This document shows positions 1 through 6,471 of a DNA stretch of 64,000 nucleotides, one piece after another. Within the stretch, counting starts at the first letter, position 1. Every line of letters begins with the position of its first letter. This DNA comes from Methanobacteriota archaeon (GTDB lineage Archaea; JAADCQ01; Methanopyri; Methanopyrales; Methanopyraceae). Position numbers and translations under genes: made by a program. The stretch is taken from contig JAMOPO010000015.1 in the NCBI GenBank assembly GCA_027064425.1, forward strand, positions 365,959 to 429,958, in the 5' to 3' direction. The notes under the pieces were generated by a model. The model was not told the origin of the DNA. It saw only the letters and a list, made by a program, of their open reading frames with translations, and did not search any database.

Positions 1-189
1 AAGCACACCGGACGCAAGGCGGTGATCGCCAAGCTGAAGGAGCTGGGCGTGGAGCCGGAGGAGGAGATAGTCGAAGAGGTCCTGCGCGAGATCAAGGCGC
101 TCGGCGACCGGAAGGTGAGGATCACCGACTCGAAGCTCCGGAAGATCGTGAAGCGCGCGGTGGAATCGCGAGGAGATCGTGGCTCATGA
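1..189 (+). CDS. aksA: C-terminal end of homocitrate synthase / isopropylmalate synthase family protein (partial)
   Basis: The first 62 codons are an open frame ending in TGA at 187-189; the start lies outside the window. The peptide opens with KHTGRKAVIAKLKELGV, the conserved C-terminal segment of the LeuA/AksA/CimA acyltransferase family, whose members condense acetyl-CoA with a 2-oxoacid. The homoaconitase-type genes that follow at 718 and 1954 suggest the AksA member, which elongates 2-oxoglutarate towards 2-oxosuberate for coenzyme B. Leucine-pathway or citramalate synthase membership cannot be excluded from the tail alone. Confidence 0.7.
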   Translation, partial: KHTGRKAVIAKLKELGVEPEEEIVEEVLREIKALGDRKVRITDSKLRKIVKRAVESRGDRGS

Positions 190-691
190 GGAACTCGACC
201 AGGTCGCTCGCCCTCCGAGAGAACTCGCGGAAGGCCTCTTCCTCGCCCCACCACTCACCCTCCACGCTCGCAAGGCCCTTGGAGACGAGCCTCCGGAGCG
301 CCAGCTCCACCAGCCCGTCCCGACGGGGATCGCCCGTCCGGCCCAGCCGCACCGTCACCGCCCGCCTCCCCCGCCACTTCACCACCCTGAGAGGTAGCGA
401 GCGGCCCCCGACCGGGCCCAACAGGTCACACACGAGGCAGGTCACGTACAGGTCCTCGTCCTTGAGGTACCTACGCCCGGACTCCAGCACCCTGCCCGCG
501 GCCTCCAGCTCCCACATCGGCACGAACCCGCGCGGCCGGTACCGGCCCACGTCCCGCGGGTGACAGTACGGTGGACCGCCCACCGGGCAGGCGAACGCCC
601 GGTGCTCGATCTCGCCCAGGACCACCTCGCACAGGCTCCTCTTGAGCAGCTTCCGACAGTCTTCGCCCGAGAGCGACCGGACCAGGACCAA
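122..691 (-). CDS. Hypothetical cysteine-rich protein
   Basis: A 189-residue minus-strand frame with a TTG start fills the gap between the two plus-strand Aks genes. It has no family I recognise. Cysteines cluster at about residues 12, 21, 35, 43, 86 and 89, including a CPVGGPPYC segment and a CLVC pair, which suggests metal binding. The middle is acidic/aromatic and the last 17 residues are low-complexity and basic. Its 3' end overlaps the end of the upstream gene by 68 bp, tail to tail, so the true end of either protein may be poorly conserved. It is kept as a gene because no other frame explains 190-717. Confidence 0.45.
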   Translation of the reverse strand: MVLVRSLSGEDCRKLLKRSLCEVVLGEIEHRAFACPVGGPPYCHPRDVGRYRPRGFVPMWELEAAGRVLESGRRYLKDEDLYVTCLVCDLLGPVGGRSLPLRVVKWRGRRAVTVRLGRTGDPRRDGLVELALRRLVSKGLASVEGEWWGEEEAFREFSRRASDLVEFLMSHDLLAIPPRASRSSGASSR

Positions 692-717
692 CCGGGAGAC
701 ACCCCGGGGGGCCCGGG

Positions 718-1950
718 TTGGCCAGCGTAGCCGAGCGTATCCTGTCTGAAAAATGTGGCGAGCGCGTCGAGGCCGGAGACGTCGTGGCCATCGAGCCGGA
801 CGTGATCATGCTGCACGACGGGTCCGGGGCCACGGCCCTCCGGACCCTCCGGGAGCTAGGGACGGAGCGCGTGAGGCGGCCGGAGAAGGTCGTCCTAATC
901 TTCGACCACTCCGTCCCACCCAGCTCGGTGGAGGCGGCCAACCGGCAGAACGAGCTCCTCGAGTTCGCCCGGCGGCACGGGATCGAGCGCGTCCACGTGG
1001 ACGAGGGAATCTGCCACCAAATCCTCGTGGAGGAGGGGTACGCCCAACCGGGCCGCGTCGTCTTCGGCGGGGACTCGCACACCCCGACCGTTGGAGCCGT
1101 TTCCGCCCTCGGGTTCGGCTTCGGCGGCACCGACATGGCCTTCACGCTGCTGTACGGTGAGCTCTGGATCCGCGTACCCCGGACCATCCGAGTACACGTG
1201 ACCGGGGAGCTCGAGGCGGGGGTCACGGCGAAGGACCTGGCCCTAACCATCGTCGGCGAGCTGGGGGCCGGGTACGCGGACTACGCCGTTCTCGAGTACA
1301 CCGGCCTGCCGGAGCGCCTGCCCACGGGCGACCGAATGTGCCTGTGTAACCTGGCCACGGAGGCGGGGGCCAAGTCCGCCTACGTACCGCCCAAGGACGG
1401 TCCCGAGGACCTGCGGCCCGGGGACGCCGACGAGGTCGTCGAGGTCGACGCCTCAGAGGTCGAGCCGGTCGTCTCCGTCCCGGACGCCGTGGACGACGTG
1501 AGGCCGGTCGGAGACGTGCAGGGCACCGAGATCACCCGGGTGTTCGTCGGCTCGTGCACCAACGGTCGGTACCGGGACGTTAGGGCGTTCACGGAGGCGC
1601 TGGACGCGCTCGGCGGCCCCGACTCGGACGTCCGAGTCGTGGTCGTGCCGGCCTCCCGACGCGTTCTGCTCAAGCTGACCCGGGACGGGACCCTGGAGCG
1701 CCTCCTCGAGCTCGATGTGACCGTGGCCCCGCCCGGGTGCGGTCCCTGTCTGGGCGAGCACATGGGCGTGCTGGGCGACGACGACGTGTGCGTCTCCACC
1801 GCCAACCGCAACTTCCCGGGCCGAATGGGGTCGACCGAGGCCGACATCTACCTGGCCAGCCCGCTCACCGCGGCCGTGGCCGCCGCCCTGGGGGAGCTCG
1901 CGGACCCGCGCGAGGAGCTCCCCGACAGCGTGCTGGAACGGGTGGGATGA
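718..1950 (+). CDS. aksD: Homoaconitase large subunit (3-isopropylmalate dehydratase large-subunit family)
   Basis: This 410-residue protein is the catalytic, [4Fe-4S]-bearing subunit of the LeuC/AksD aconitase family. The cluster cysteines are visible: Cys280 in VGSCTNGRY, and Cys341 and Cys344 in PPGCGPCLG. The substrate motif GDSHTPT occurs near residue 120. The start is TTG at 718 after a G-rich stretch. It is followed after 3 nt by the small subunit, so the two form one unit. Homoaconitase hydrates and isomerises the chain-elongated tricarboxylates of 2-oxosuberate (coenzyme B) biosynthesis, whereas the paralogue serves leucine. The large subunit alone does not tell these apart; the small subunit favours homoaconitase. 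Confidence 0.85.
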   Translation: MASVAERILSEKCGERVEAGDVVAIEPDVIMLHDGSGATALRTLRELGTERVRRPEKVVLIFDHSVPPSSVEAANRQNELLEFARRHGIERVHVDEGICHQILVEEGYAQPGRVVFGGDSHTPTVGAVSALGFGFGGTDMAFTLLYGELWIRVPRTIRVHVTGELEAGVTAKDLALTIVGELGAGYADYAVLEYTGLPERLPTGDRMCLCNLATEAGAKSAYVPPKDGPEDLRPGDADEVVEVDASEVEPVVSVPDAVDDVRPVGDVQGTEITRVFVGSCTNGRYRDVRAFTEALDALGGPDSDVRVVVVPASRRVLLKLTRDGTLERLLELDVTVAPPGCGPCLGEHMGVLGDDDVCVSTANRNFPGRMGSTEADIYLASPLTAAVAAALGELADPREELPDSVLERVG

Positions 1951-1953
1951 GCC

Positions 1954-2457
1954 GTGAGGTGGGAGGGACGCGCCTGGGTGTTCGGCGACGACGTTGACAC
2001 GGACCAGATCATCCCGGGCCGCTACCTCCGGCGGGTCTCCTACGACGAGCTGGGCAGGTACGCGATGACGGGGGCGGACCCGGAGTTCCCGGAGAAGGTC
2101 CGGGAGGGTGACATCATCGTCGCGGGCCGGAACTTCGGGTGCGGCTCCTCCCGGGAGCAGGCGGTCATGGCGCTGCAGCAGGCCGGGGTCGCGTGCGTCG
2201 TCGCACGCTCCTTCGCTCGGATCTTTTACCGGAACGCTCTGAACCGGGGTCTGCCGACGATCGAGGCGCGCGGGGATCCCACGGAGGTCGTTGAGGACCG
2301 TGAGAGGGTCGTCGTCGACCTGGACGAGCTCGTTCTGAGGACAGGGTCGGGCGAGGTGCCCCTCCGCGAGCCACCCGAGTTCGCCCTGAGGGCCTGGCGA
2401 GAGGGCGGTCTGCTGGAGCTTGCCAGGGAGGACCCGGAGCGGCCGCCGTGGCGATGA
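1954..2457 (+). CDS. aksE: Homoaconitase small subunit (LeuD/AksE family)
   Basis: This 167-residue swivelling-domain subunit of the archaeal LeuD/AksE family has the signatures DDVDTDQIIPGRYLRR near the N-terminus and NFGCGSSREQAV near residue 55. The substrate-recognition loop reads YLR with Arg26. In methanogen enzymes an arginine here (YLRT in M. jannaschii MJ1271) marks homoaconitase, while isopropylmalate isomerases have a hydrophobic residue. I therefore infer a role in coenzyme B 2-oxosuberate synthesis. The start is GTG, 3 nt after the large-subunit stop. Confidence 0.85.
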   Translation: MRWEGRAWVFGDDVDTDQIIPGRYLRRVSYDELGRYAMTGADPEFPEKVREGDIIVAGRNFGCGSSREQAVMALQQAGVACVVARSFARIFYRNALNRGLPTIEARGDPTEVVEDRERVVVDLDELVLRTGSGEVPLREPPEFALRAWREGGLLELAREDPERPPWR

Positions 2458-2842
2458 CGCCGAGCTGCGCCTCCTCCTGCGGGCCGTCAGGGAGTTGGGC
2501 GCGAGCCGGGTCGTGGAGGTGGGCCACGGGAGGAACCTACGGTACCTCTCGTTCCTGCGAGAGCACGGGGTGGACGCGGTCGGGGTCGAGACGCGAACCG
2601 AGCACGTCCGGAGGGCGCTGGCTCGGGGCCTACCCTCGGTGAACGTGGACGCGGTCGGGGAATCGGGCTGGGTCAGGCGGGTGCTGAGGCCCGACCTGGT
2701 CTACTCGGCGCGGCCCCCGGTGGAGCTGGCTCTGGGCCTCTTGAGGGAGTATTCCCCGGTGCTGCTGAGAATGAGGGAGGAAGAGCGGTGGGAGCTGCCG
2801 GAGCCGACCCGCCGGTTGGGACCCTGGGACCTCTACGCCTAG
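2420..2842 (+). CDS. UPF0146 family protein (methyltransferase-like fold)
   Basis: A 140-residue protein of the archaeal UPF0146 family, whose function is unknown. VVEVGHGRNLRYLSFLREHG at about residues 31-50 resembles a Rossmann SAM-binding loop, and DLVYSARPPVELALGLL near residue 95 is the other family signature. The only near in-frame start is TTG at 2420, giving a 38-bp overlap with aksE. The stop overlaps the convergent ABC permease stop by 4 bp. Confidence 0.7.
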   Translation: MPGRTRSGRRGDDAELRLLLRAVRELGASRVVEVGHGRNLRYLSFLREHGVDAVGVETRTEHVRRALARGLPSVNVDAVGESGWVRRVLRPDLVYSARPPVELALGLLREYSPVLLRMREEERWELPEPTRRLGPWDLYA

Positions 2843-3951
2843 AGGTACTCCCGGACACGGTCGTACAGGACCGAGCCCGCGGCCAGGAAGCCCAGCGTAA
2901 AGCCCAGCAGGATGAGCAGGTCCACGGGGTCCAGGTAGCCCAGCAGCGCGGCCTTCCGGGCCGCGTCACCCATGTAGTACATCGGGTTGATGAGGGCGAA
3001 CGCCCGGGCCCAGCCCGGCATGACGCTGATCGGCATGAAAATGCCGGAGAGGAACATCATCGGGATGGTCACCGCGCCCGTGGCCATCTCCGCGACCTCG
3101 GAGCGGCCGGCGAGCGACGCCATGAGGAGGCCGAGCCCGACCATCGTGGCGGCGGATAGCGCCCCCACCAGGAACAGCAGGACGGGGTGGAGGATCTTCG
3201 CGCCCAGGGCCAGCGCGACGAGCACGACGATCGCGCACCTGACGCATCCCCAGATGGTCATGTTCACGAACCGGCCGATGACGACGTCCCGCGCCCGGAT
3301 GGGGGCCGCGAAGAGGGCGTAGGCCACGCCCAGCTCGATCTCCTCCATCATGAGGCGCCCGAGCCCGAAGATGGAGCCCATCGCCGCGGTCATGACGGCC
3401 AGTCCCGGGACCAGGTAGTCGAAGTACTTCATTCCCTTCACCGGCGTTTGCACGCGAAACGGGTTGAACTGCGGCACGTGGACGGGCCGCTCGGGCGCCG
3501 CTTTCAGCACCGGGGCCAGCCGCCTCACGGAGGACTTGACGGTGCCCGCCACGTGCCTCGCCCAGGACCGCTGGATCTTGTTCAGGACGTACCGGGAGCC
3601 CATCGGATCGGTTGGATCGTAATAGACCGTGGCCTTGCGGTCCGGGAACCCGGACGGCAGGTACAGAAAGACCGAGGCCGAGCCCCGCCGAACCAGGTCG
3701 CGTCCCTCTCGAACGCTCTTCACGTGGATCAGGTGGATCCGATGATCGCACCTCAGCTGGTCAACGATCGGGTCCCCGGCGCCCGAGTCGTGCCGGAGGA
3801 TCGCGACGTTGACGCTGGTTGGCTTCACGTCGTGGAAGGCCCCGTACATCACGATCATCATGACGATGGGCGTGACGATGGTGACCGTCACCCGCCTCCG
3901 GTCCTTCACCCAGGCCTTGAAGTCCCGGGCGGCGATCGTGCGCCAGCTCAC
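2839..3951 (-). CDS. ABC-2 type exporter permease
   Basis: A 370-residue membrane protein with one N-terminal transmembrane segment (about residues 22-40), a large extracytoplasmic domain of about 140 residues, then five or six C-terminal membrane segments. This is the YhgE/DrrB-like ABC-2 permease architecture. The cassette ATPase lies directly upstream on the same strand with 4 nt between them, so the two form an exporter operon. The substrate cannot be read from the sequence; drug, lipid or ion export are typical for the family. The stop overlaps the convergent UPF0146 gene by 4 bp. Confidence 0.85.
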   Translation of the reverse strand: MSWRTIAARDFKAWVKDRRRVTVTIVTPIVMMIVMYGAFHDVKPTSVNVAILRHDSGAGDPIVDQLRCDHRIHLIHVKSVREGRDLVRRGSASVFLYLPSGFPDRKATVYYDPTDPMGSRYVLNKIQRSWARHVAGTVKSSVRRLAPVLKAAPERPVHVPQFNPFRVQTPVKGMKYFDYLVPGLAVMTAAMGSIFGLGRLMMEEIELGVAYALFAAPIRARDVVIGRFVNMTIWGCVRCAIVVLVALALGAKILHPVLLFLVGALSAATMVGLGLLMASLAGRSEVAEMATGAVTIPMMFLSGIFMPISVMPGWARAFALINPMYYMGDAARKAALLGYLDPVDLLILLGFTLGFLAAGSVLYDRVREYL

Positions 3952-3955
3952 GCCC

Positions 3956-4708
3956 TCACTCCCCCGCCACCTGCGCCGCGACGGACCGGTACGCGTCCAG
4001 CACGGACCCGTGCTCGCTCATCAGCCGGTCGAACGGCTCGTCCAGGGCCTTGCGGCCCTCCAGGAAGATCAGGACGCGGTCCGGCTCCAGCTGCTCCACC
4101 TCGTGAACGTCGTGGGAGACGTAGAGGACCGTCGTCCCCGACTCGTTGTACTCGCGCACGGCCTCTATCACGTCCTGCCGGGCCGTCGGGTCCAGCTCGT
4201 TGGTCGGTTCGTCGAGCACCAGGATCTCGGGCCGGAGGGCGAGGGCCAGGGCGACGGCGGCGCGCTTCCGCATGCCGCCGGAGAGGTGCTCCACGCGCCG
4301 GTCCATGTACTCGTGCACCTCCAGGAGCTCGAACGGCTCCTCGTCCGGCTCGACACCGTACAGCTCGGCGTAGAACCGGACGTTCTCCCGAACGGTCTGC
4401 TCGAGGTACAGCCCTCCCTGCTGAGGCACGATGGAGACGCGGCGCTTGATGTCCGGGTCGGACGGGTCGCCCCCCAGGACGCGGATCTCGCCCCTGGTGG
4501 GCCTGGTGACGCCGCACACGATCTTGATGAACGTGGACTTGCCGGCACCGTTGGGGCCGAGGATGGCCACGAGCTCTCCCCGGTCTATGTCGACGTTCAC
4601 GGAGCGGAGGGCGACGACCCGCCCGTACTCCTTCCACAGGTTCGTGGCCTGGACGGCGGACAAGGTGACCCCCCGCGGCGTCGCCCGGCCGCCCACGCCT
4701 TTGGTCAT
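3956..4708 (-). CDS. ABC transporter ATP-binding protein
   Basis: A 250-residue cassette ATPase partnering the adjacent ABC-2 permease. It shows Walker A GPNGAGKST near residue 52, a Q-loop in VPQQGG, the signature LSGGMRKR near residue 140, Walker B ILVLDEPTNELDP, and the switch histidine in YVSHDVHEVE. The best match in style is the CcmA/DrrA exporter group. The start ATG is preceded by a GGGTGA Shine-Dalgarno-like stretch. A palindromic element of the four-copy family lies 29 bp upstream. Confidence 0.92.
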   Translation of the reverse strand: MTKGVGGRATPRGVTLSAVQATNLWKEYGRVVALRSVNVDIDRGELVAILGPNGAGKSTFIKIVCGVTRPTRGEIRVLGGDPSDPDIKRRVSIVPQQGGLYLEQTVRENVRFYAELYGVEPDEEPFELLEVHEYMDRRVEHLSGGMRKRAAVALALALRPEILVLDEPTNELDPTARQDVIEAVREYNESGTTVLYVSHDVHEVEQLEPDRVLIFLEGRKALDEPFDRLMSEHGSVLDAYRSVAAQVAGE

Positions 4709-4736
4709 TCACCCGGGGACCGCGGTTGGAGGAGGG

Positions 4737-4761
4737 TCGTTTCGAACATCGTAACGATTCG
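4737..4761 (-). repeat. Intergenic palindromic element, copy A
   Basis: Arms TCGTTTCGA and TCGTAACGA flank a 3-nt centre; one arm position departs from perfect symmetry. The element lies 14 bp past the stop of the macro-domain gene and 29 bp upstream of the ABC ATPase start. It matches three other elements in this window (14841, 18135, 56785). A 3'-end hairpin (terminator or processing signal) or a protein-binding site are the two leading readings. Confidence 0.75.
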
Positions 4762-4775
4762 TCCGGCGGGAGGGC

Positions 4776-5357
4776 TCAGCGCAGGGCCTCAGCGAACGCC
4801 TCCGCCAGCTCCTCCTCGTACCCCACCAGGAAGACCCTGCGAACCCGCTCGAGCTCCGGAGCCAGCTCCCGGATAACGCCGACCATGGTCTCCGCGGCGT
4901 CCTCGTAGGGGACGCCGCCGACCCCGGTTCCCATCCCCGGGAACGCGACGGACTCCACGCCCAGCTCCTCCGCCTTTTCCAGCGCCGCCCGGGTGGCCTT
5001 CTCGACGTTCTCCACGCCGATCCGCTGGGCCGGCCGCTCCATGGTGGGTGCGTGGATGACGTACTCCGCGCTCAGCCGGCCCGCGGTCGTGGCGACGGCT
5101 TCACCCACGGGGATCGGCGCCTTCTCGCGCGCCTCGCGCTCGATCTCCTCCCCTCCCTTCTCCTTGATCGCGGCCGCCACGCCGCCTCCCATCACGCCCT
5201 GGCTGTTGGCCGGGTTCACGATCGCGTCCGCGTCCTCCAGCTCGGTGATGTCGCCCTGGAGGACGATCACCTCAACCCCTTCCACTTCGGTGCGGAACAC
5301 CTCCTTCAGGGGCAAGCGCCGGCACCCCCAGCCTCGGGAACCCCGTCGTATCTTCAT
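4776..5357 (-). CDS. Macro-domain (ADP-ribose-binding) protein
   Basis: The protein is a single macro domain: GDITELEDADAIVNPAN (about residues 38-54), the glycine-rich GVMGGGVAAAI, and GMGTGVGGVPYEDAA near residue 140, which together form the ADP-ribose pocket. Family members hydrolyse O-acetyl-ADP-ribose or remove ADP-ribose from targets. The first about 15 residues (basic, WG-rich) look foreign to the fold, and TTG at 5315 is an alternative start giving a more typical length. It is monocistronic, with a C/D-like RNA candidate upstream. Confidence 0.85.
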   Translation of the reverse strand: MKIRRGSRGWGCRRLPLKEVFRTEVEGVEVIVLQGDITELEDADAIVNPANSQGVMGGGVAAAIKEKGGEEIEREAREKAPIPVGEAVATTAGRLSAEYVIHAPTMERPAQRIGVENVEKATRAALEKAEELGVESVAFPGMGTGVGGVPYEDAAETMVGVIRELAPELERVRRVFLVGYEEELAEAFAEALR

Positions 5358-5425
5358 CACTACGCCCGGGACTCCGCTGGCGCGGTGCTCCTCATCGGCC
5401 TACGGGGGCGCCGGGCGGGCCGGTT

Positions 5426-5478
5426 TCGGCCCCCGTCATACTCATCACCGCTCAGAGGGGACAATGGTTCCTCATCAA
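5426..5478 (-). ncRNA. Candidate C/D box guide sRNA
   Basis: Read on the minus strand: C box TTGATGA (5478-5472), a 16-nt guide, D' box CTGA (5455-5452), a 3-nt spacer, C' box GTGATGA (5448-5442), a 12-nt guide, then CCGA (5429-5426) where D box CTGA is expected. Flanks CTGGTT and AACCGG can form a 6-bp terminal stem just outside. Box order, spacing and total length (53 nt) are those of archaeal C/D sRNAs that direct 2'-O-methylation. The D box carries C where U is normal; it may be a variant or may need C-to-U editing. Confidence 0.6.
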
Positions 5479-5589
5479 CCAGCGTGATCGGGGTCAGCGT
5501 GAGCGTGTGCCCGGCGGCTTGCCCGCCCCCTCATCCCGACCCGCGAAGGGAGCGTCAGGGACGGCCTCCGGGCTTTACCGGGCTGCCGA

Positions 5590-5639
5590 CCGGTCGGGGC
5601 ATCCCCGGCGGTCGGGGAGACCGCCCGGTTCCCGACCGG
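5590..5639. other. GC-rich nested stem-loop in a 350-bp intergenic region
   Basis: Between the macro-domain gene and the membrane-protein gene (5358-5711) no convincing protein frame is present. Apart from the C/D candidate, the clearest structure is a two-tier hairpin. The outer stem is CCGGTCGGG (5590-5598) with CCCGACCGG (5631-5639). The inner stem is GGCGGTC (5607-5613) with GACCGCC (5619-5625). They are separated by an asymmetric internal loop of 8 and 5 nt. This resembles a guide-RNA hairpin, but no ACA box follows on either strand. It could equally be a leader structure. Confidence 0.35.
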
Positions 5640-5660
5640 GCGCCCTCGGACTGCCAGGAT

Positions 5661-5670
5661 CTATAATCGT
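5661..5670 (+). promoter_or_regulatory. TATA-box-like element for the membrane-protein gene
   Basis: CTATAATCGT is the only AT-rich stretch in the GC-rich leader, 42-51 bp upstream of the GTG start at 5712. That position would give transcription from about 5690 and a short leader containing the GGGGAGG ribosome-binding sequence. Confidence 0.5.
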
Positions 5671-5711
5671 TTCCGCCAAGAACCAGCGCGGTCGGCGGGG
5701 CGTGGGGAGGC

Positions 5712-6470
5712 GTGACGCTTGAGGACTACCTGGCCCGACTGAAGGAGTCCAGCGCCGTCCACGAGCCGGACCTGAGGATCCCCGTGAAGCGGGCCCTACT
5801 GCCCTGGGTGCTGACCTACGCGTCGTGGGTCGGGATGGCGCTGCTACCGGGGCCCGAGCGACTCCACGCGCCGCACCCGGGACACTTTGCGCTGCTGGGA
5901 GCGGCCGCGCTCGCGGTCCTGGGCACGCTGCTGGTGGGCGAGGCCCTCTACCTGTATTACCTTTACCTGCTGATCCGGCGCCGCAACGAGCACTTCGAGC
6001 GCTCGCACCGGTTCTTCCTGGCCCTGGTAAGGCTGCTCCGAGAGGCCGGGTACGAGGACGTATCGGCGCTCGAGCTGAAGGTGGAGGAGCTGAGGAGGGA
6101 GCCCAAGAACCCGGTCCTCTGGGTGATCCTCTCGCTGGTCCCGGTGCTGGGGCTCCTGGCCGTCCTTTACGTGTACCACTCGCTGAATCGAGACTTCCAC
6201 GAGCACTCCGTCGTGGAACGCAGCCTGGTGGAGGGCGTGGCCCGGGCCCTGGGAATGAGCCCGTACGAGCCCCCGTTCGAGGTGGAGGAGCTGGAACCGG
6301 TGCCGCGGCGGAGCACCGGCCTGTACCTGCTGCTGACGCTGCTAACGCTCGGGGTCTTCTCCGCGTACTGGTGGTACACCCTGGTACGGGACCCGAACGG
6401 GCACTTCCGGGCACACGAGCGGTTCGAACGGCGGCTGATTAGGGCGATAGAGGAGGGGATGGGAGGGTGA
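5712..6470 (+). CDS. Uncharacterised membrane protein (four predicted membrane segments)
   Basis: A 252-residue protein with hydrophobic segments at about residues 31-45, 58-90, 136-155 and 200-218. Its cytoplasmic loops are rich in Arg, Glu and His, and the NxHFERSHRFF and NGHFRAHERFERRL segments repeat a common pattern, suggesting an internal duplication. The layout resembles DUF4234-type proteins, whose role is unknown. The start is GTG at 5712, preceded by GGGGAGG. It is convergent with the reverse gyrase gene, 1 nt from its stop. Confidence 0.6.
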   Translation: MTLEDYLARLKESSAVHEPDLRIPVKRALLPWVLTYASWVGMALLPGPERLHAPHPGHFALLGAAALAVLGTLLVGEALYLYYLYLLIRRRNEHFERSHRFFLALVRLLREAGYEDVSALELKVEELRREPKNPVLWVILSLVPVLGLLAVLYVYHSLNRDFHEHSVVERSLVEGVARALGMSPYEPPFEVEELEPVPRRSTGLYLLLTLLTLGVFSAYWWYTLVRDPNGHFRAHERFERRLIRAIEEGMGG

Positions 6471-6471
6471 C

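Noticed and set aside
3187-4449. 420-residue plus-strand open frame across the ABC transporter genes
   Set aside because: It is the complement of the permease and ATPase genes, which have full family motifs.
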